A stretch of 64,000 nt of DNA, from NCBI RefSeq assembly GCF_000025965.1, contig NC_006513.1:186001-250000 (forward strand). Reading direction: 5' to 3'. The notes beneath the pieces are model-generated. The model saw only the letters and a list, made by a program, of their open reading frames with translations, was not told the origin of the DNA and did no database searches. This DNA is from Aromatoleum aromaticum EbN1. Lineage in GTDB: Bacteria; Pseudomonadota; Gammaproteobacteria; Burkholderiales; Rhodocyclaceae. This document shows, piece by piece, positions 19,722 to 28,169 of the stretch (the stretch's first letter is position 1; the number at the start of each line of letters is the position of its first letter). Both the position numbers and the translations under genes were made by a program.

Positions 19722-22121
19722 TCAGCCCAGCACAGCTTTATTAGGTCGTAGCAGGAAATGCCCCAGTGCCGGCAGCAGGATGAGTGCGCCGAGCATGTTC
19801 CAGATGAACATAAACGCAAGGAGTATCCCCATGTCGGCTTGGAACTTGATCGGCGACCAGGCCCAGGTGGCCACGGCCAGACCCAGGGTGATCCCGGTCA
19901 GCACCACCACCTTGCCGGTGAAGATTAAGGCCTTGTAGTACGCTGCGGACAGGCTCATGCCTTCCTTGAGTCGCGCCAGGGTGACCGTCATCACGTACAG
20001 CGCGTAGTCGACGCCGATCCCCACCCCGAGGGCGATCACCGGCAGGGTCGCGACCTTGACGCCGATGTTGAGCCACACCATCAGCGCCTCGCACAGCACC
20101 GAGGTGATCATCAGCGGCACCACCGCGCACACCACGGCCCGCCACGAGCGGAACGCGATGAAGGCGAGCACGATCACCGCCGCATAGACCAGGAACAGCA
20201 TCTGCACGTTGGCCTTGCGCACCACGATGTTGGTTGCCGCTTCGATGCCCGCGTTGCCCGCCGCGTTCAGGAAGCGCACCTCATCGGTGCCATGGCGCGC
20301 GGCGAAGGCTTCGACCACGTTGACCACGCTAGCGAGCGTATCGGCCTTGTGATCCTTGAGGTAGGCATAGACGGTGAGCAGGTCGCAGTTCTGGTTGAAC
20401 ATCTCGCGCGGGGCGCGGGTGATGATCGCGTTGAGCATGTCCTGCGAGCGCGGAATCTCGAACCACTTCAGGCTGCCCTCGTTCATGCCGGCGTTCGACA
20501 CCTTGGCCAGGCCGGCTAGCGAGCTGGTCGCCTCTACGCCGGGCAGCTGCTGCAGCTCGCGCTCGAGCGCATCGACCGCCATGAGCGTGTCGTACTGGCC
20601 GCAGGCATATTGCGGCGTGCGGACCATGACGATGTACACGTCGCTGCTGGCCGCATAGTTGGCAGTCATGAACGCGTTGTCGCGGTTGTAGCGCGAGTCC
20701 GGGCGCAGCTCGGGGGCGCCGGGATCGGTGTCGCCGATCTTGAGCTGAAAGCTCACTGCAAGCCCCACCGCCCCCATCGCCAGCCCCGCCAGCACCGCAA
20801 TGCGGGCCCATTTGCGCTGCGTGAACAGGTCGAGGAAGGCCCAGAACGGATGCTTGCCGTGGGGGGCGCCGCCCGCCTCCATCAGCTCGGCCTTCAAGCT
20901 GCGCTGGGCGGCGACCGGGCTCACGCCGGTGTAGGACAGCAGGATCGGCAGCAGCACGAGGTTGGTGAAGATCAGCACCGCGACCCCGATGCTGGCGGTG
21001 ATCGCCAGATCCTGGATGACCTGGATATCGACGACCATCAGGACCGCGAAGCCGACCGCGTCCGCCAGCAGGGCGGTCAGCCCGGCAAGGAACAGACGGC
21101 GGAAGGTGTAGCGTGCCGCCACCAGACTGTGCGTGCCACGCCCGATGTCCTGCATGATGCCGTTCATCTTTTGCGCGCCATGGCTCATGCCGATGGCGAA
21201 GACGAGAAAGGGCACCAGCACCGAGTACGGGTCGAGTTCGTAACCGAGCGTGGGCAGCAGGCCCAGCAGCCACACCACGGCCACCACCGAGCACCCGACC
21301 ACCAGCAGCGTACTGCGCAGGCAGCGGGTGTACCAGTACAGCACGCCGGTGCAGATGACGATCGCCACGGCGAAGAACATCATCACCTGCTGCAGGCCGT
21401 CGATCAGATCGCCCACCACCTTGGCGAAACCGGTGACGTGGATCCTGATCTTCTCCGACTCGTACTTCGCGCGCAGCACCTCGATGCGCTTTGACAGCGC
21501 GTGGTAGTCGATCCGCTCCCCGGTCTCGGCGATCTTGTCCTGCAGCGGGACGAAAATGATGCTCGACTGATAGTTGGCGGCGACCAACTGGCCGATCTCG
21601 CCCGAGCGCTCGACGTTGACGCGCACCTGCTCGATCGATTCGGGCGAGCCGTCGTAGTCGTCCGGAATCACCGGCCCGCCGTCGAGCCCTTCCTCGGTCA
21701 CGCCGGTCCAGCGCACGGCGGGCGCCCACAGCGACTTCATGTAGGGCCGGTCGACGCTCGGCATCAGGAACAGCTCGTCGCTCATCTTGCGCACGGTATC
21801 GAGATACTCTGCGTCGAAGATGTCCCCTTCCGTCGCCGCCACGGCGATGCGCAGGCTGTTGCCCATGCCCGCGAGCTGGCTGCGGTTGTCGAGGAAGTTC
21901 ACGATGTAAGGGTGGCTGGTCGGGATCATCTTGTCGAACGCGGCGTTCAACTTGAGTCCGAACGCCTGGTAACCGAGCACCAGCGTTGCCAGAAAGCACA
22001 GTGTGACAATGACCAGGCGGTTGTTGAAAAGCGCGCGCTCGGCAAACGAACCGGAGCGTGTATCGAAGTCTGCGAGATCGACAATGACCGCTTCGGCCGG
22101 AAGTGAATGTGCAACAGCCAT
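19722..22121 (-). CDS. RND/MMPL-family transporter
   Basis: 799 aa inner-membrane protein with the RND layout. There is one helix near residues 36-52 (VIVTLCFLATLVLGYQAFG), a periplasmic domain to about 225, a block of helices to about 410, a single helix near 440, a second periplasmic domain, and a final five-helix block. The pattern IALGVGIGVDYALYVM is typical of MMPL/HpnN-like exporters. The start overlaps the YCF48 stop (TAATG). Such transporters co-occur with DUF1329/DUF1302 proteins in aromatic and steroid degradation clusters. Direction and cargo are unknown; lipid or solvent efflux is likely. Confidence 0.82.
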   Translation of the reverse strand: MAVAHSLPAEAVIVDLADFDTRSGSFAERALFNNRLVIVTLCFLATLVLGYQAFGLKLNAAFDKMIPTSHPYIVNFLDNRSQLAGMGNSLRIAVAATEGDIFDAEYLDTVRKMSDELFLMPSVDRPYMKSLWAPAVRWTGVTEEGLDGGPVIPDDYDGSPESIEQVRVNVERSGEIGQLVAANYQSSIIFVPLQDKIAETGERIDYHALSKRIEVLRAKYESEKIRIHVTGFAKVVGDLIDGLQQVMMFFAVAIVICTGVLYWYTRCLRSTLLVVGCSVVAVVWLLGLLPTLGYELDPYSVLVPFLVFAIGMSHGAQKMNGIMQDIGRGTHSLVAARYTFRRLFLAGLTALLADAVGFAVLMVVDIQVIQDLAITASIGVAVLIFTNLVLLPILLSYTGVSPVAAQRSLKAELMEAGGAPHGKHPFWAFLDLFTQRKWARIAVLAGLAMGAVGLAVSFQLKIGDTDPGAPELRPDSRYNRDNAFMTANYAASSDVYIVMVRTPQYACGQYDTLMAVDALERELQQLPGVEATSSLAGLAKVSNAGMNEGSLKWFEIPRSQDMLNAIITRAPREMFNQNCDLLTVYAYLKDHKADTLASVVNVVEAFAARHGTDEVRFLNAAGNAGIEAATNIVVRKANVQMLFLVYAAVIVLAFIAFRSWRAVVCAVVPLMITSVLCEALMVWLNIGVKVATLPVIALGVGIGVDYALYVMTVTLARLKEGMSLSAAYYKALIFTGKVVVLTGITLGLAVATWAWSPIKFQADMGILLAFMFIWNMLGALILLPALGHFLLRPNKAVLG

Positions 22122-23230
22122 TATTGATTTTCCGTAACAACGAGTTGAGCTGCGTCGACGCGGCTCAGGCCGCGTGCTCCGGACATGACGAGTGCGCCGT
22201 CGTCGATCTGCACCAGCGCGGTGACCGCGTTGGGAGCCTTGGCTTTGAGCGCGCTGAAACTGCGCCCATGGTCGTCGCTGCGCAGCAGCCGCCCGCTTTC
22301 GTCAGCAAGCACGACGGCGCCGTTCTTGAGCCGCACGCCACTTGTGATCGTAATGTCGTGATCGAGGGCGATTTGTGTCCAGGCCGTGCCCCCGTCCCCG
22401 CTGCGCCAGACATTGCCCCTCAAGCCGTACGCCAGAACGGTGTCTTCAGCGAGCGAAAGCGCACCAAAGAACGTGCCGGGGTAGGGCGTCCTGACTTCGG
22501 CGAAGGAAAGCCCTGCGTCATCCGAGCGAAACAGCGCCCCCTGTTCTCCAGATATGAGCAGCCGGGCACCGTCGGCACGAACCTGATAAAGGTGCTTGCC
22601 GCGCGGATTCGGCAGGCGTGCCATGAAAGCCTGCCAGGACTGGCCTCCATCGTTGGTGGCAAGCGCCAGTCCGTAGGCGCCGACCACATAGCCACGACGT
22701 TCGTTCTTGAAACTCACGCTCAGCAGCGGCTTGTCCGGACCGTCTTCGACCATCCTCTGTGCGTCGCGCAGCAGTCGCTCGGCGCCTTCCCTGCCGGTCG
22801 CTTCGAGGGCCTTGGCTTCTTCCAGCACCTGTTGCGCCGCCTGGCGGCCCTCCAGTTGGCGCACCCAGGTTTCGCCGCCATCCCGGGAATGCAGCACGAT
22901 GCCGCTGTGGCCGACCGCCCAGCCCAGCTTGTCGTTGACGAAGCAGACAGCGGTCAGCGCCACGCTCGACGGCACCGAACCTGCCTGCCGCCAGGTTTTA
23001 CCGCCGTCGTCCGAAAGGAGCACTGTTCCCCGGGGGCCCACCGAGACCAGCCGATCACCGGCTCGGGTGACCGCCAGCTGGACAGCGCTGATGGCGCGCA
23101 CATCTATGCTTGCCGCCACCTCCATCAGATCCGGCACAGGCTGGCCGGCAGGCGCCGCCACCGCAAGCTGACCCATCAAACTCAAAAGGGTGGCAGCCAT
23201 CAGGGGCCGCACTGCAGTGTTCAGAACCAT
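22121..23230 (-). CDS. secreted YCF48/BNR-repeat beta-propeller protein
   Basis: 369 aa from the ATG at 23230 (AGTAGG just upstream; ATG 23245 is an alternative). A signal peptide ends near AAPAGQP. The remainder is a series of photosystem-assembly-factor (Ycf48-like) blade repeats such as GTVLLSDDGGKTWRQ, GIVLHSRDGGETWVRQ and LALATNDGGQSWQAF. In bacteria such proteins often accompany RND transporters of hydrophobic compounds. It is coupled to the transporter by a TAATG overlap, which suggests a periplasmic partner. Confidence 0.8.
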   Translation of the reverse strand: MVLNTAVRPLMAATLLSLMGQLAVAAPAGQPVPDLMEVAASIDVRAISAVQLAVTRAGDRLVSVGPRGTVLLSDDGGKTWRQAGSVPSSVALTAVCFVNDKLGWAVGHSGIVLHSRDGGETWVRQLEGRQAAQQVLEEAKALEATGREGAERLLRDAQRMVEDGPDKPLLSVSFKNERRGYVVGAYGLALATNDGGQSWQAFMARLPNPRGKHLYQVRADGARLLISGEQGALFRSDDAGLSFAEVRTPYPGTFFGALSLAEDTVLAYGLRGNVWRSGDGGTAWTQIALDHDITITSGVRLKNGAVVLADESGRLLRSDDHGRSFSALKAKAPNAVTALVQIDDGALVMSGARGLSRVDAAQLVVTENQ

Positions 23231-23393
23231 GTTGCCTACTCTCATTCGCGCTTCGCCACGCCAGGCCAGACCCTGTGGATCCGCGCGGTGGACGGAGCGT
23301 CGTTCAACAGCGAAAAACCCGGCCTGAAAATCAGGGGCCTGCCTGCCTACGCCCAGGCAGGCCCTTTGACGACTGCCAGGCAGCCAGGCGAGA

Positions 23394-24758
23394 TCAGCGT
23401 GAAGCGTCGGCGGCGACGGCATCTCCGGTGAAGAAAGTCTCGGGTTTGCGCGGCACGACACGATACGACTCATCGTTCAGGCCTTGCACCGTGCTCATCG
23501 TGCCCGCCTGCAGGTTGAATACCGTCACCTGTTTGACCAACATCGCCGGAACGGCGGGCACGAAGAAATTCGGCATCTGCGAGGTGCGCCACAGCTTGCC
23601 TTCGGAGTCGTAGCCGTCCATCAACACCAACAGCCCAGTATCCTCATCGAAGTAAAGCTTGCGCTTCGGAACCGCATGGCGCTTGCCCGAAACCACCGTG
23701 GCTTCGACTTCCCACACGCGATGCAGCTCCCAGCGCATCTTGGCGGGGTTCAGGTGGAACTTGTCGTAGGCTTCCGAGAGCTTGGCAGTGACCAGTTCAT
23801 TGTTGTTGTAGGGAATGTACATCTCCCGCTTGCCGACCAGCTTCCATTCGTATCGGTCGGGGTGGCCGAAGAAACCTTGCGCCTCGTCGAAATAGTTCGC
23901 GCCCGATGCGACAAAGTCCGGCGTGTCGTAGGCAACGGTCGGGGCGCGGCGCACGCGCCGCTGGCCAACCAGATACTGCCACGCTTGGCGCGGGGTTTTG
24001 GGATCGATGCTGTCGCGAATGACGAGCGACTCGCCCACTTTGAAAGACGGCGCCGTAGTACTAAAACGCTGCAGGAAGTATTCGCCTTTCCCGTCCTTCG
24101 ACCACGTCTCCCACGAACCGTCTGTGTAGTAGTAGGGATGCTGGAAGAAATTGTCGTTGCGGGTGGCCAGGGTGTGATTGCCATCCGAGGAGCCGACAAT
24201 GTTCTTGAACCCAAACTCGATTGATTCGGGTTCAACCCGAAGTAGGTAATTCCACACTACCTCCACGCCGGTCTGCGGGATCGGGAACGGGAGGCCGCCG
24301 AAACAGCCCTCGATTGACTTGCCGCCTTCTGTCGTCTTGCAATGGGTTGCATTCTTTAAGGTATTTGCGGCCACGTGCTCCGGCACCGTGGCGGTGCGAT
24401 GCGTCGGGTAAACCTCAAGACGAAAGGTGTCCGGGTATTTCGTCAGCAGTGCCTGTGTACCTTCGGAGAGCTTGTCCGCATGCTGGGCCATGTTGGACGC
24501 GGTGATTTGCAGGACGGGCTTTTCATTCGGGAAAAGGCTTACCGGAATGTCGCCCACTTTCGCGCCTGCGAACGGACCGGTATGCCCTCCCGTCCAGGCC
24601 GGGATGCTTCCCTCTTTGTTGCCGGCTTTTTCCCCGCCGAGCGGCGTAAGCGAGGTTTTCAGCTTGCCCGCTTCTTCCGCGCTGACTGCGGCCCACGCCG
24701 GCTGAATGCCTGCGATCAGTGCCAATGCCATCGTGCATACCACTGTTTTCTTGTGCAT
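23394..24758 (-). CDS. DUF1329 outer-membrane-associated protein
   Basis: 454 aa. The start MHKKTVVCTMALALIAG has GGAG upstream; a signal peptide ends at about AWAAVSAEEA. The body shows DUF1329 features (VEVVWNYLLR, ETWSKDGKGEYFLQ, KMRWELHRVWEVEATV, KRKLYFDEDTGLLVLMDGYD). The family has a LolB/LolA-like fold and is found beside DUF1302 porin-like proteins in degraders of hydrophobic substrates. It probably acts in the periplasm or at the outer membrane; the ligand is unknown. Confidence 0.83.
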   Translation of the reverse strand: MHKKTVVCTMALALIAGIQPAWAAVSAEEAGKLKTSLTPLGGEKAGNKEGSIPAWTGGHTGPFAGAKVGDIPVSLFPNEKPVLQITASNMAQHADKLSEGTQALLTKYPDTFRLEVYPTHRTATVPEHVAANTLKNATHCKTTEGGKSIEGCFGGLPFPIPQTGVEVVWNYLLRVEPESIEFGFKNIVGSSDGNHTLATRNDNFFQHPYYYTDGSWETWSKDGKGEYFLQRFSTTAPSFKVGESLVIRDSIDPKTPRQAWQYLVGQRRVRRAPTVAYDTPDFVASGANYFDEAQGFFGHPDRYEWKLVGKREMYIPYNNNELVTAKLSEAYDKFHLNPAKMRWELHRVWEVEATVVSGKRHAVPKRKLYFDEDTGLLVLMDGYDSEGKLWRTSQMPNFFVPAVPAMLVKQVTVFNLQAGTMSTVQGLNDESYRVVPRKPETFFTGDAVAADASR

Positions 24759-24794
24759 GATTAGTCTCCGTCTCCTCAAGCTTTGGGTCCGATA

Positions 24795-26480
24795 TCAGAA
24801 CGTGCGCTGGATCGTGAGCGATACGAAATCGCGGTCACCATGGAAATTGTCATAGGACAGCTCTCCTTCCGGATTGACGATCGAACCGGAGGAGCCGATA
24901 TAGTGGGTGTAATTCAAGCCGCCCTGCCAGGTTTTACGGTAATCGGCCTTTACGCCAATGCTCAGGCTGCCGCCATTTTCAGAGGGGAACAGCACGCCAT
25001 TGACCGAGGAGCGCCCCGCCAGGCCGTAATTGACCCCGATCGGCACCTGCAGATCGAGCCCGGGCATGACTTGGAAATATTCCGGGGTAAAAACGAACTG
25101 GATGGCGCTGGCTTCGCGGGTGGCGTTCGGATCAAGCGCCGCCTTGTTGTCGGTGACGCTCAATACACGGTTGTAGGCGAATTCCCCGACAAAGGCCGCC
25201 CCCTCCCACAGCGCATTCGCCGGCAGAACGGTGATCGCCGATAGGCTCACATGCATCGTCTTGCCTTTCGGGAAGGTGGCGTTGTCGTCGTTGTCCGCTC
25301 CCCCCAGACCCAGCGCGATGTTGCCCGAAGCCACCAGCGGCTGATTTTCGCGGAAGGACAGTTCGCCCGAGACGTTCGTCTCCCCCAGCAGCGTGGCAAA
25401 GCTTGCGCCGATGGTGCGGATGTTTTCCGCAAAAACCAGGACGTAATCGCCGTCCGTGCCGTTTGCCGGATCGGCGTTCAGGCCCGGTCGTACATAAAAC
25501 TGCGGGAGCTTGTCGTGAAACTGGGCGGCGTATAGTCCGTATTCAGTGTCGCCGGCACGGAATTTGACCTGAATGCCGCCCTGGCCAGAGTCTTGGGCAT
25601 CCAGGTCACCTCCGCGGTGCAGCGTCCCGTTTAATCCGAAAGGGCCATACAGAAATTCACCGCCAGCCCCGGGAAAATCCGCAAACGCAAAATAGCTCCC
25701 CGCTCCCGGCAGTCGCGACTCGCGCCATTCGTACTGATAGTAGGCGCCGACGGACATATCTGGGCTTAGTTGCAATTGCGCCGAAACCTGCCCAACCGGG
25801 CGGGCGACTTCCTTGAACTGCGAGTTCGGCACTGACAGGGCACGGGCCAGATCGAGCGGGGTCTGGGCTCCGGCGATCCCGTTGGCGCCGAAGAAAAGGG
25901 TTTCGCCGTAGAGCTGGGTAAAGCGCCCGGCCTTCAGATTGAGGCCTTTGCCGGCAATATCCGTTCGCCCATATATGAAGGCATCGAGGAATTCCGCTTT
26001 TCGGCCGTGTAGTTTTTCAGTGGCCGTCGTGAACTCGTCGAAATCGGCGGAGCGTTGGTTGAGGGATGCGGCGTGGCGTAGGCTACGGTCGTTCGACTCG
26101 TTGTAGACTTGGTCGTACCAGGCTGCGCCGCTGACCCGGATGCCCATGTTGTTGCGGTAGCGCAAATCGAACTCAGAGAGCAGGTCGAGCCGGTTCGAAA
26201 TCAGGCCTCGGCTGAAATTACGGTCGCCGTCATTGGTGTTGATCTGCGCGCCTGCATCCGAGGCCGGCCCGCTCGCGTCCTGCTGCTCGACACGCCAGCT
26301 CGCATTGTATTTGACGGTATTGTCCCTGCGCATCGAAAGATCGGGATTGCCTGTATCGATGGTGACGCCGAAAACTGCCCCCGAAACCGTCATGCCTGCG
26401 CAAAGGGTGGCGACGGCCGCGCTGATTAACTTGATTCGTGACGTGCAACTGTAATTAAACCGATATTGCTTGTCGTTCAC
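24795..26480 (-). CDS. DUF1302 outer-membrane porin-like protein
   Basis: 561 aa from a GTG start at 26480 placed 4 bases after GGAGGAAG, which decides it over the upstream ATG at 26507. A signal peptide (ISAAVATLCAGMTVSGAVFG) is followed by a beta-rich chain ending in an aromatic residue (VSLTIQRTF), as in outer-membrane barrels. DUF1302 proteins are predicted channels for hydrophobic compounds. It is the first gene of the operon running to the universal stress protein; the promoter candidate lies 260 bases upstream. Confidence 0.82.
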   Translation of the reverse strand: MNDKQYRFNYSCTSRIKLISAAVATLCAGMTVSGAVFGVTIDTGNPDLSMRRDNTVKYNASWRVEQQDASGPASDAGAQINTNDGDRNFSRGLISNRLDLLSEFDLRYRNNMGIRVSGAAWYDQVYNESNDRSLRHAASLNQRSADFDEFTTATEKLHGRKAEFLDAFIYGRTDIAGKGLNLKAGRFTQLYGETLFFGANGIAGAQTPLDLARALSVPNSQFKEVARPVGQVSAQLQLSPDMSVGAYYQYEWRESRLPGAGSYFAFADFPGAGGEFLYGPFGLNGTLHRGGDLDAQDSGQGGIQVKFRAGDTEYGLYAAQFHDKLPQFYVRPGLNADPANGTDGDYVLVFAENIRTIGASFATLLGETNVSGELSFRENQPLVASGNIALGLGGADNDDNATFPKGKTMHVSLSAITVLPANALWEGAAFVGEFAYNRVLSVTDNKAALDPNATREASAIQFVFTPEYFQVMPGLDLQVPIGVNYGLAGRSSVNGVLFPSENGGSLSIGVKADYRKTWQGGLNYTHYIGSSGSIVNPEGELSYDNFHGDRDFVSLTIQRTF

Positions 26481-26739
26481 GACTTCCTCCTCAGGCAATA
26501 CAATCATGGTAATTGCAAAATTGATCTTTTTATATGGGTCGAAACATTTAGGATTTTCAACGGTATTTCGAATAGCAGGCCTAATCGAATGTTGTTATTT
26601 GCCCTTTAGTGTTTCGATAAATTGACTCTTGAATAACGAATGATCGCGGTGAACTTCGGCTTTTTCAAAGATTCGTTCTCTGGTCTTGCTGCCCGCATGA
26701 ACGCCGGAGATGCCCGCTTCTGGATGACAACGAATAAAA

Positions 26740-26755
26740 AGCATGGATCGTACCA
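26740..26755 (-). promoter_or_regulatory. probable sigma-54 promoter for the DUF1302-RND operon
   Basis: On the minus strand the site reads TGGTACGATCCATGCT: GG and GC are 10 bases apart, with a good -24 box (TGGTACG) and an acceptable -12 (ATGC). It faces the DUF1302 gene, 260 bases away. The shared 17-bp element lies 121 bases further upstream, as at the acsA promoter. Confidence 0.6.
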
Positions 26756-26875
26756 GTTGCTTTTTTAATGTCTCTGCTGCATCGCAGTAAAAAATTACCC
26801 CTTCAAAAATGTGGCTTTAAGCGTGTGATACCACAGTGTTTTGCGCAGTGCGGAAGAAAGTCGATTTGCAGCGGG

Positions 26876-26892
26876 TTCATAAAATTGTGAAA
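26876..26892. promoter_or_regulatory. 17-bp shared element (copy 2)
   Basis: TTCATAAAATTGTGAAA, differing from copy 1 (17198-17214) at two positions. A second short match, TTGCGCAGTGC, is also present in both regions (17097-17107 and 26841-26851), preceded by GTGATAC in both. Together they suggest that the regulator at 17277 drives this operon too. Confidence 0.5.
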
Positions 26893-27013
26893 CCCCTCTC
26901 AGAAGGTGCTGTCGAACTTCATAATTTTCGTGCTTCCGTTCATGGTCTTGTACTTGCAGTTTTCCGCATCAGGCAGGCCGGCGGCGCGGACCCTCGAATT
27001 CAGTAATAAGAGT

Positions 27014-27121
27014 GAATCGCATTCGCGGGGTGTGCATCGTGATCCAGCGAAGTTCGGTGAAAGCCTCGATGCCAGCCTTGCCGCCGAAGCGCCCGTATCC
27101 CGAATCCTTAAGTAGAACAAC
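27014..27121 (-). pseudogene. aldehyde dehydrogenase, C-terminal remnant
   Basis: About 36 codons on the minus strand read KDSGYGRFGGKAGIEAF, then TELRWIT. This is the C-terminal signature of salicylaldehyde/vanillin/benzaldehyde-type aldehyde dehydrogenases. No upstream catalytic domain is recognisable, so this is a relic. It suggests that the cluster, or its ancestor, once carried an aldehyde dehydrogenase, as p-cresol operons do (PchA). Confidence 0.65.
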
Positions 27122-27313
27122 GTGGCCGCCAACGCCTGATGGGTGCGGAAGTCGCCACCTCGTCCTCTGCCCACGACTGCACTTCCCTCTGGGCACCCGA
27201 ATGGGCGTCCATACCGCTGCGCTTGCCCATGACTTTGCCTCGCAGGCTGACACTCGCTTGCCAAGGCTTAGCCAACGCTTTAACAAAGCACTACAAAGCA
27301 ATGAAACTTGTAG

Positions 27314-27412
27314 GGGGACCTCGAAAAACCCGCAATTTTGTCGAAATTGTCTCTGTAAGCCGTTGATTTATTGAGACTGCAATTTTGGGAAATGAGGTTT
27401 TTCGAGGTGCCC
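27314..27412. mobile_element. 99-bp MITE-like element with inverted ends
   Basis: The ends GGGGACCTCGAAAAACC and, inverted, GGGCACCTCGAAAAACC match at 16 of 17 bases, and the inner CGCAATTTTG/CAAAATTGC stretches are also partly inverted. The element is flanked by GTAG on both sides (27310-27313 and 27413-27416), a likely target duplication. It is non-coding, so it would move with a transposase in trans; IS5-like ends are possible but not certain. Confidence 0.7.
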
Positions 27413-27416
27413 GTAG

Positions 27417-27779
27417 GTAATGGAAAGCCGTCAGACAGGTGTCAGGCAACCGTTTCTTCTCCGCTTCATGATTTCTCATGAGGGCTAAGGGCGTTGGCCC
27501 GGCCACGCCTGCCGCCTGATCGCGATCAGCGCATCGTGGAGGAAGGACAGAACTGTCATCGCCTCCTCCGAAGAGCGATCCGTGCCCACGCCAGCCCGTA
27601 CGGATGCCTTGCGGTTTGCCCTGTAAAGGAAGGTATGGCTACCGCCCAACCGTCTCAACCGGCACGCCTGCCGCGTTCGTCACTCTGGCCGCCGGAGCAT
27701 TTCAGCCAGCGTGACCAAACGTGATTGAACTGCCTGGCGTCAGGGTGACCCGGGGCGTCTTCGTCGGTATGCTACTAGG
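27417..27779. other. intergenic stretch, no gene seen
   Basis: About 360 bases between the MITE-like element and the HIT gene. I see no convincing coding frame. The last part, just upstream of 27780, should contain the promoter of the HIT-HNH pair, but no clear -35/-10 pair stands out. Confidence 0.4.
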
Positions 27780-28169
27780 ATGAAGATACCCGCCTGCCCA
27801 TTCTGCACCCTGCCTCCCGAGCGCATCGAGTTCTCCAACATGCACGGGGTGGTGATCCGCGATGGCTATCCCGTTTCCCCCGGCCACACCCTCGTAATCC
27901 CGCGCCGGCACATGGCCTCCTACTTCGATCTCGAAGGCGAGGAGCGGGACGCCCTGCTCGCCTTGCTCGACGAGGCGAAGCGCCGCCTAGACAAGGCGCT
28001 GCATCCCGACGGCTACAACATCGGAATCAACGATGGGGCGGCGGCGGGCCAGACCGTCCCGCATCTGCACATCCATCTCATCCCGCGCTATCACGCGGAC
28101 CGGCACGACCCGCGCGGGGGCGTGCGCTGGGTCATCCCGGACAAGGCCGACTACTGGACGCCCCGATGA
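27780..28169 (+). CDS. HIT-family nucleotide hydrolase/transferase
   Basis: 129 aa. The histidine triad motif HLHIHLIPR lies near residue 97, preceded by GYNIGINDGAAAGQT. The N-terminus has CPFCTLP, as in Fhit/HinT-like proteins. Such enzymes cleave nucleoside phosphoramidates or dinucleoside polyphosphates. Its stop overlaps the start of the HNH gene (ATGA), so the two are translationally coupled. Confidence 0.88.
   Translation: MKIPACPFCTLPPERIEFSNMHGVVIRDGYPVSPGHTLVIPRRHMASYFDLEGEERDALLALLDEAKRRLDKALHPDGYNIGINDGAAAGQTVPHLHIHLIPRYHADRHDPRGGVRWVIPDKADYWTPR

Noticed and set aside
24795-26507. ATG 26507 as the DUF1302 start
   Set aside because: GTG 26480 has a near-perfect GGAGG four to eight bases upstream, while the ATG has none; the signal peptide also fits better.
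26773-26799. Possible second copy of the 35-bp palindrome near the DUF1302 promoter
   Set aside because: Only one half-site (GCAGTAAAAAATTACC) is vaguely similar; the other arm does not match, and the position is too close to the -24 box.
27012-27374. A 120-aa plus-strand frame after the DUF1302 region
   Set aside because: It has no domain pattern and is antisense to the aldehyde dehydrogenase relic, ending inside the MITE-like element.
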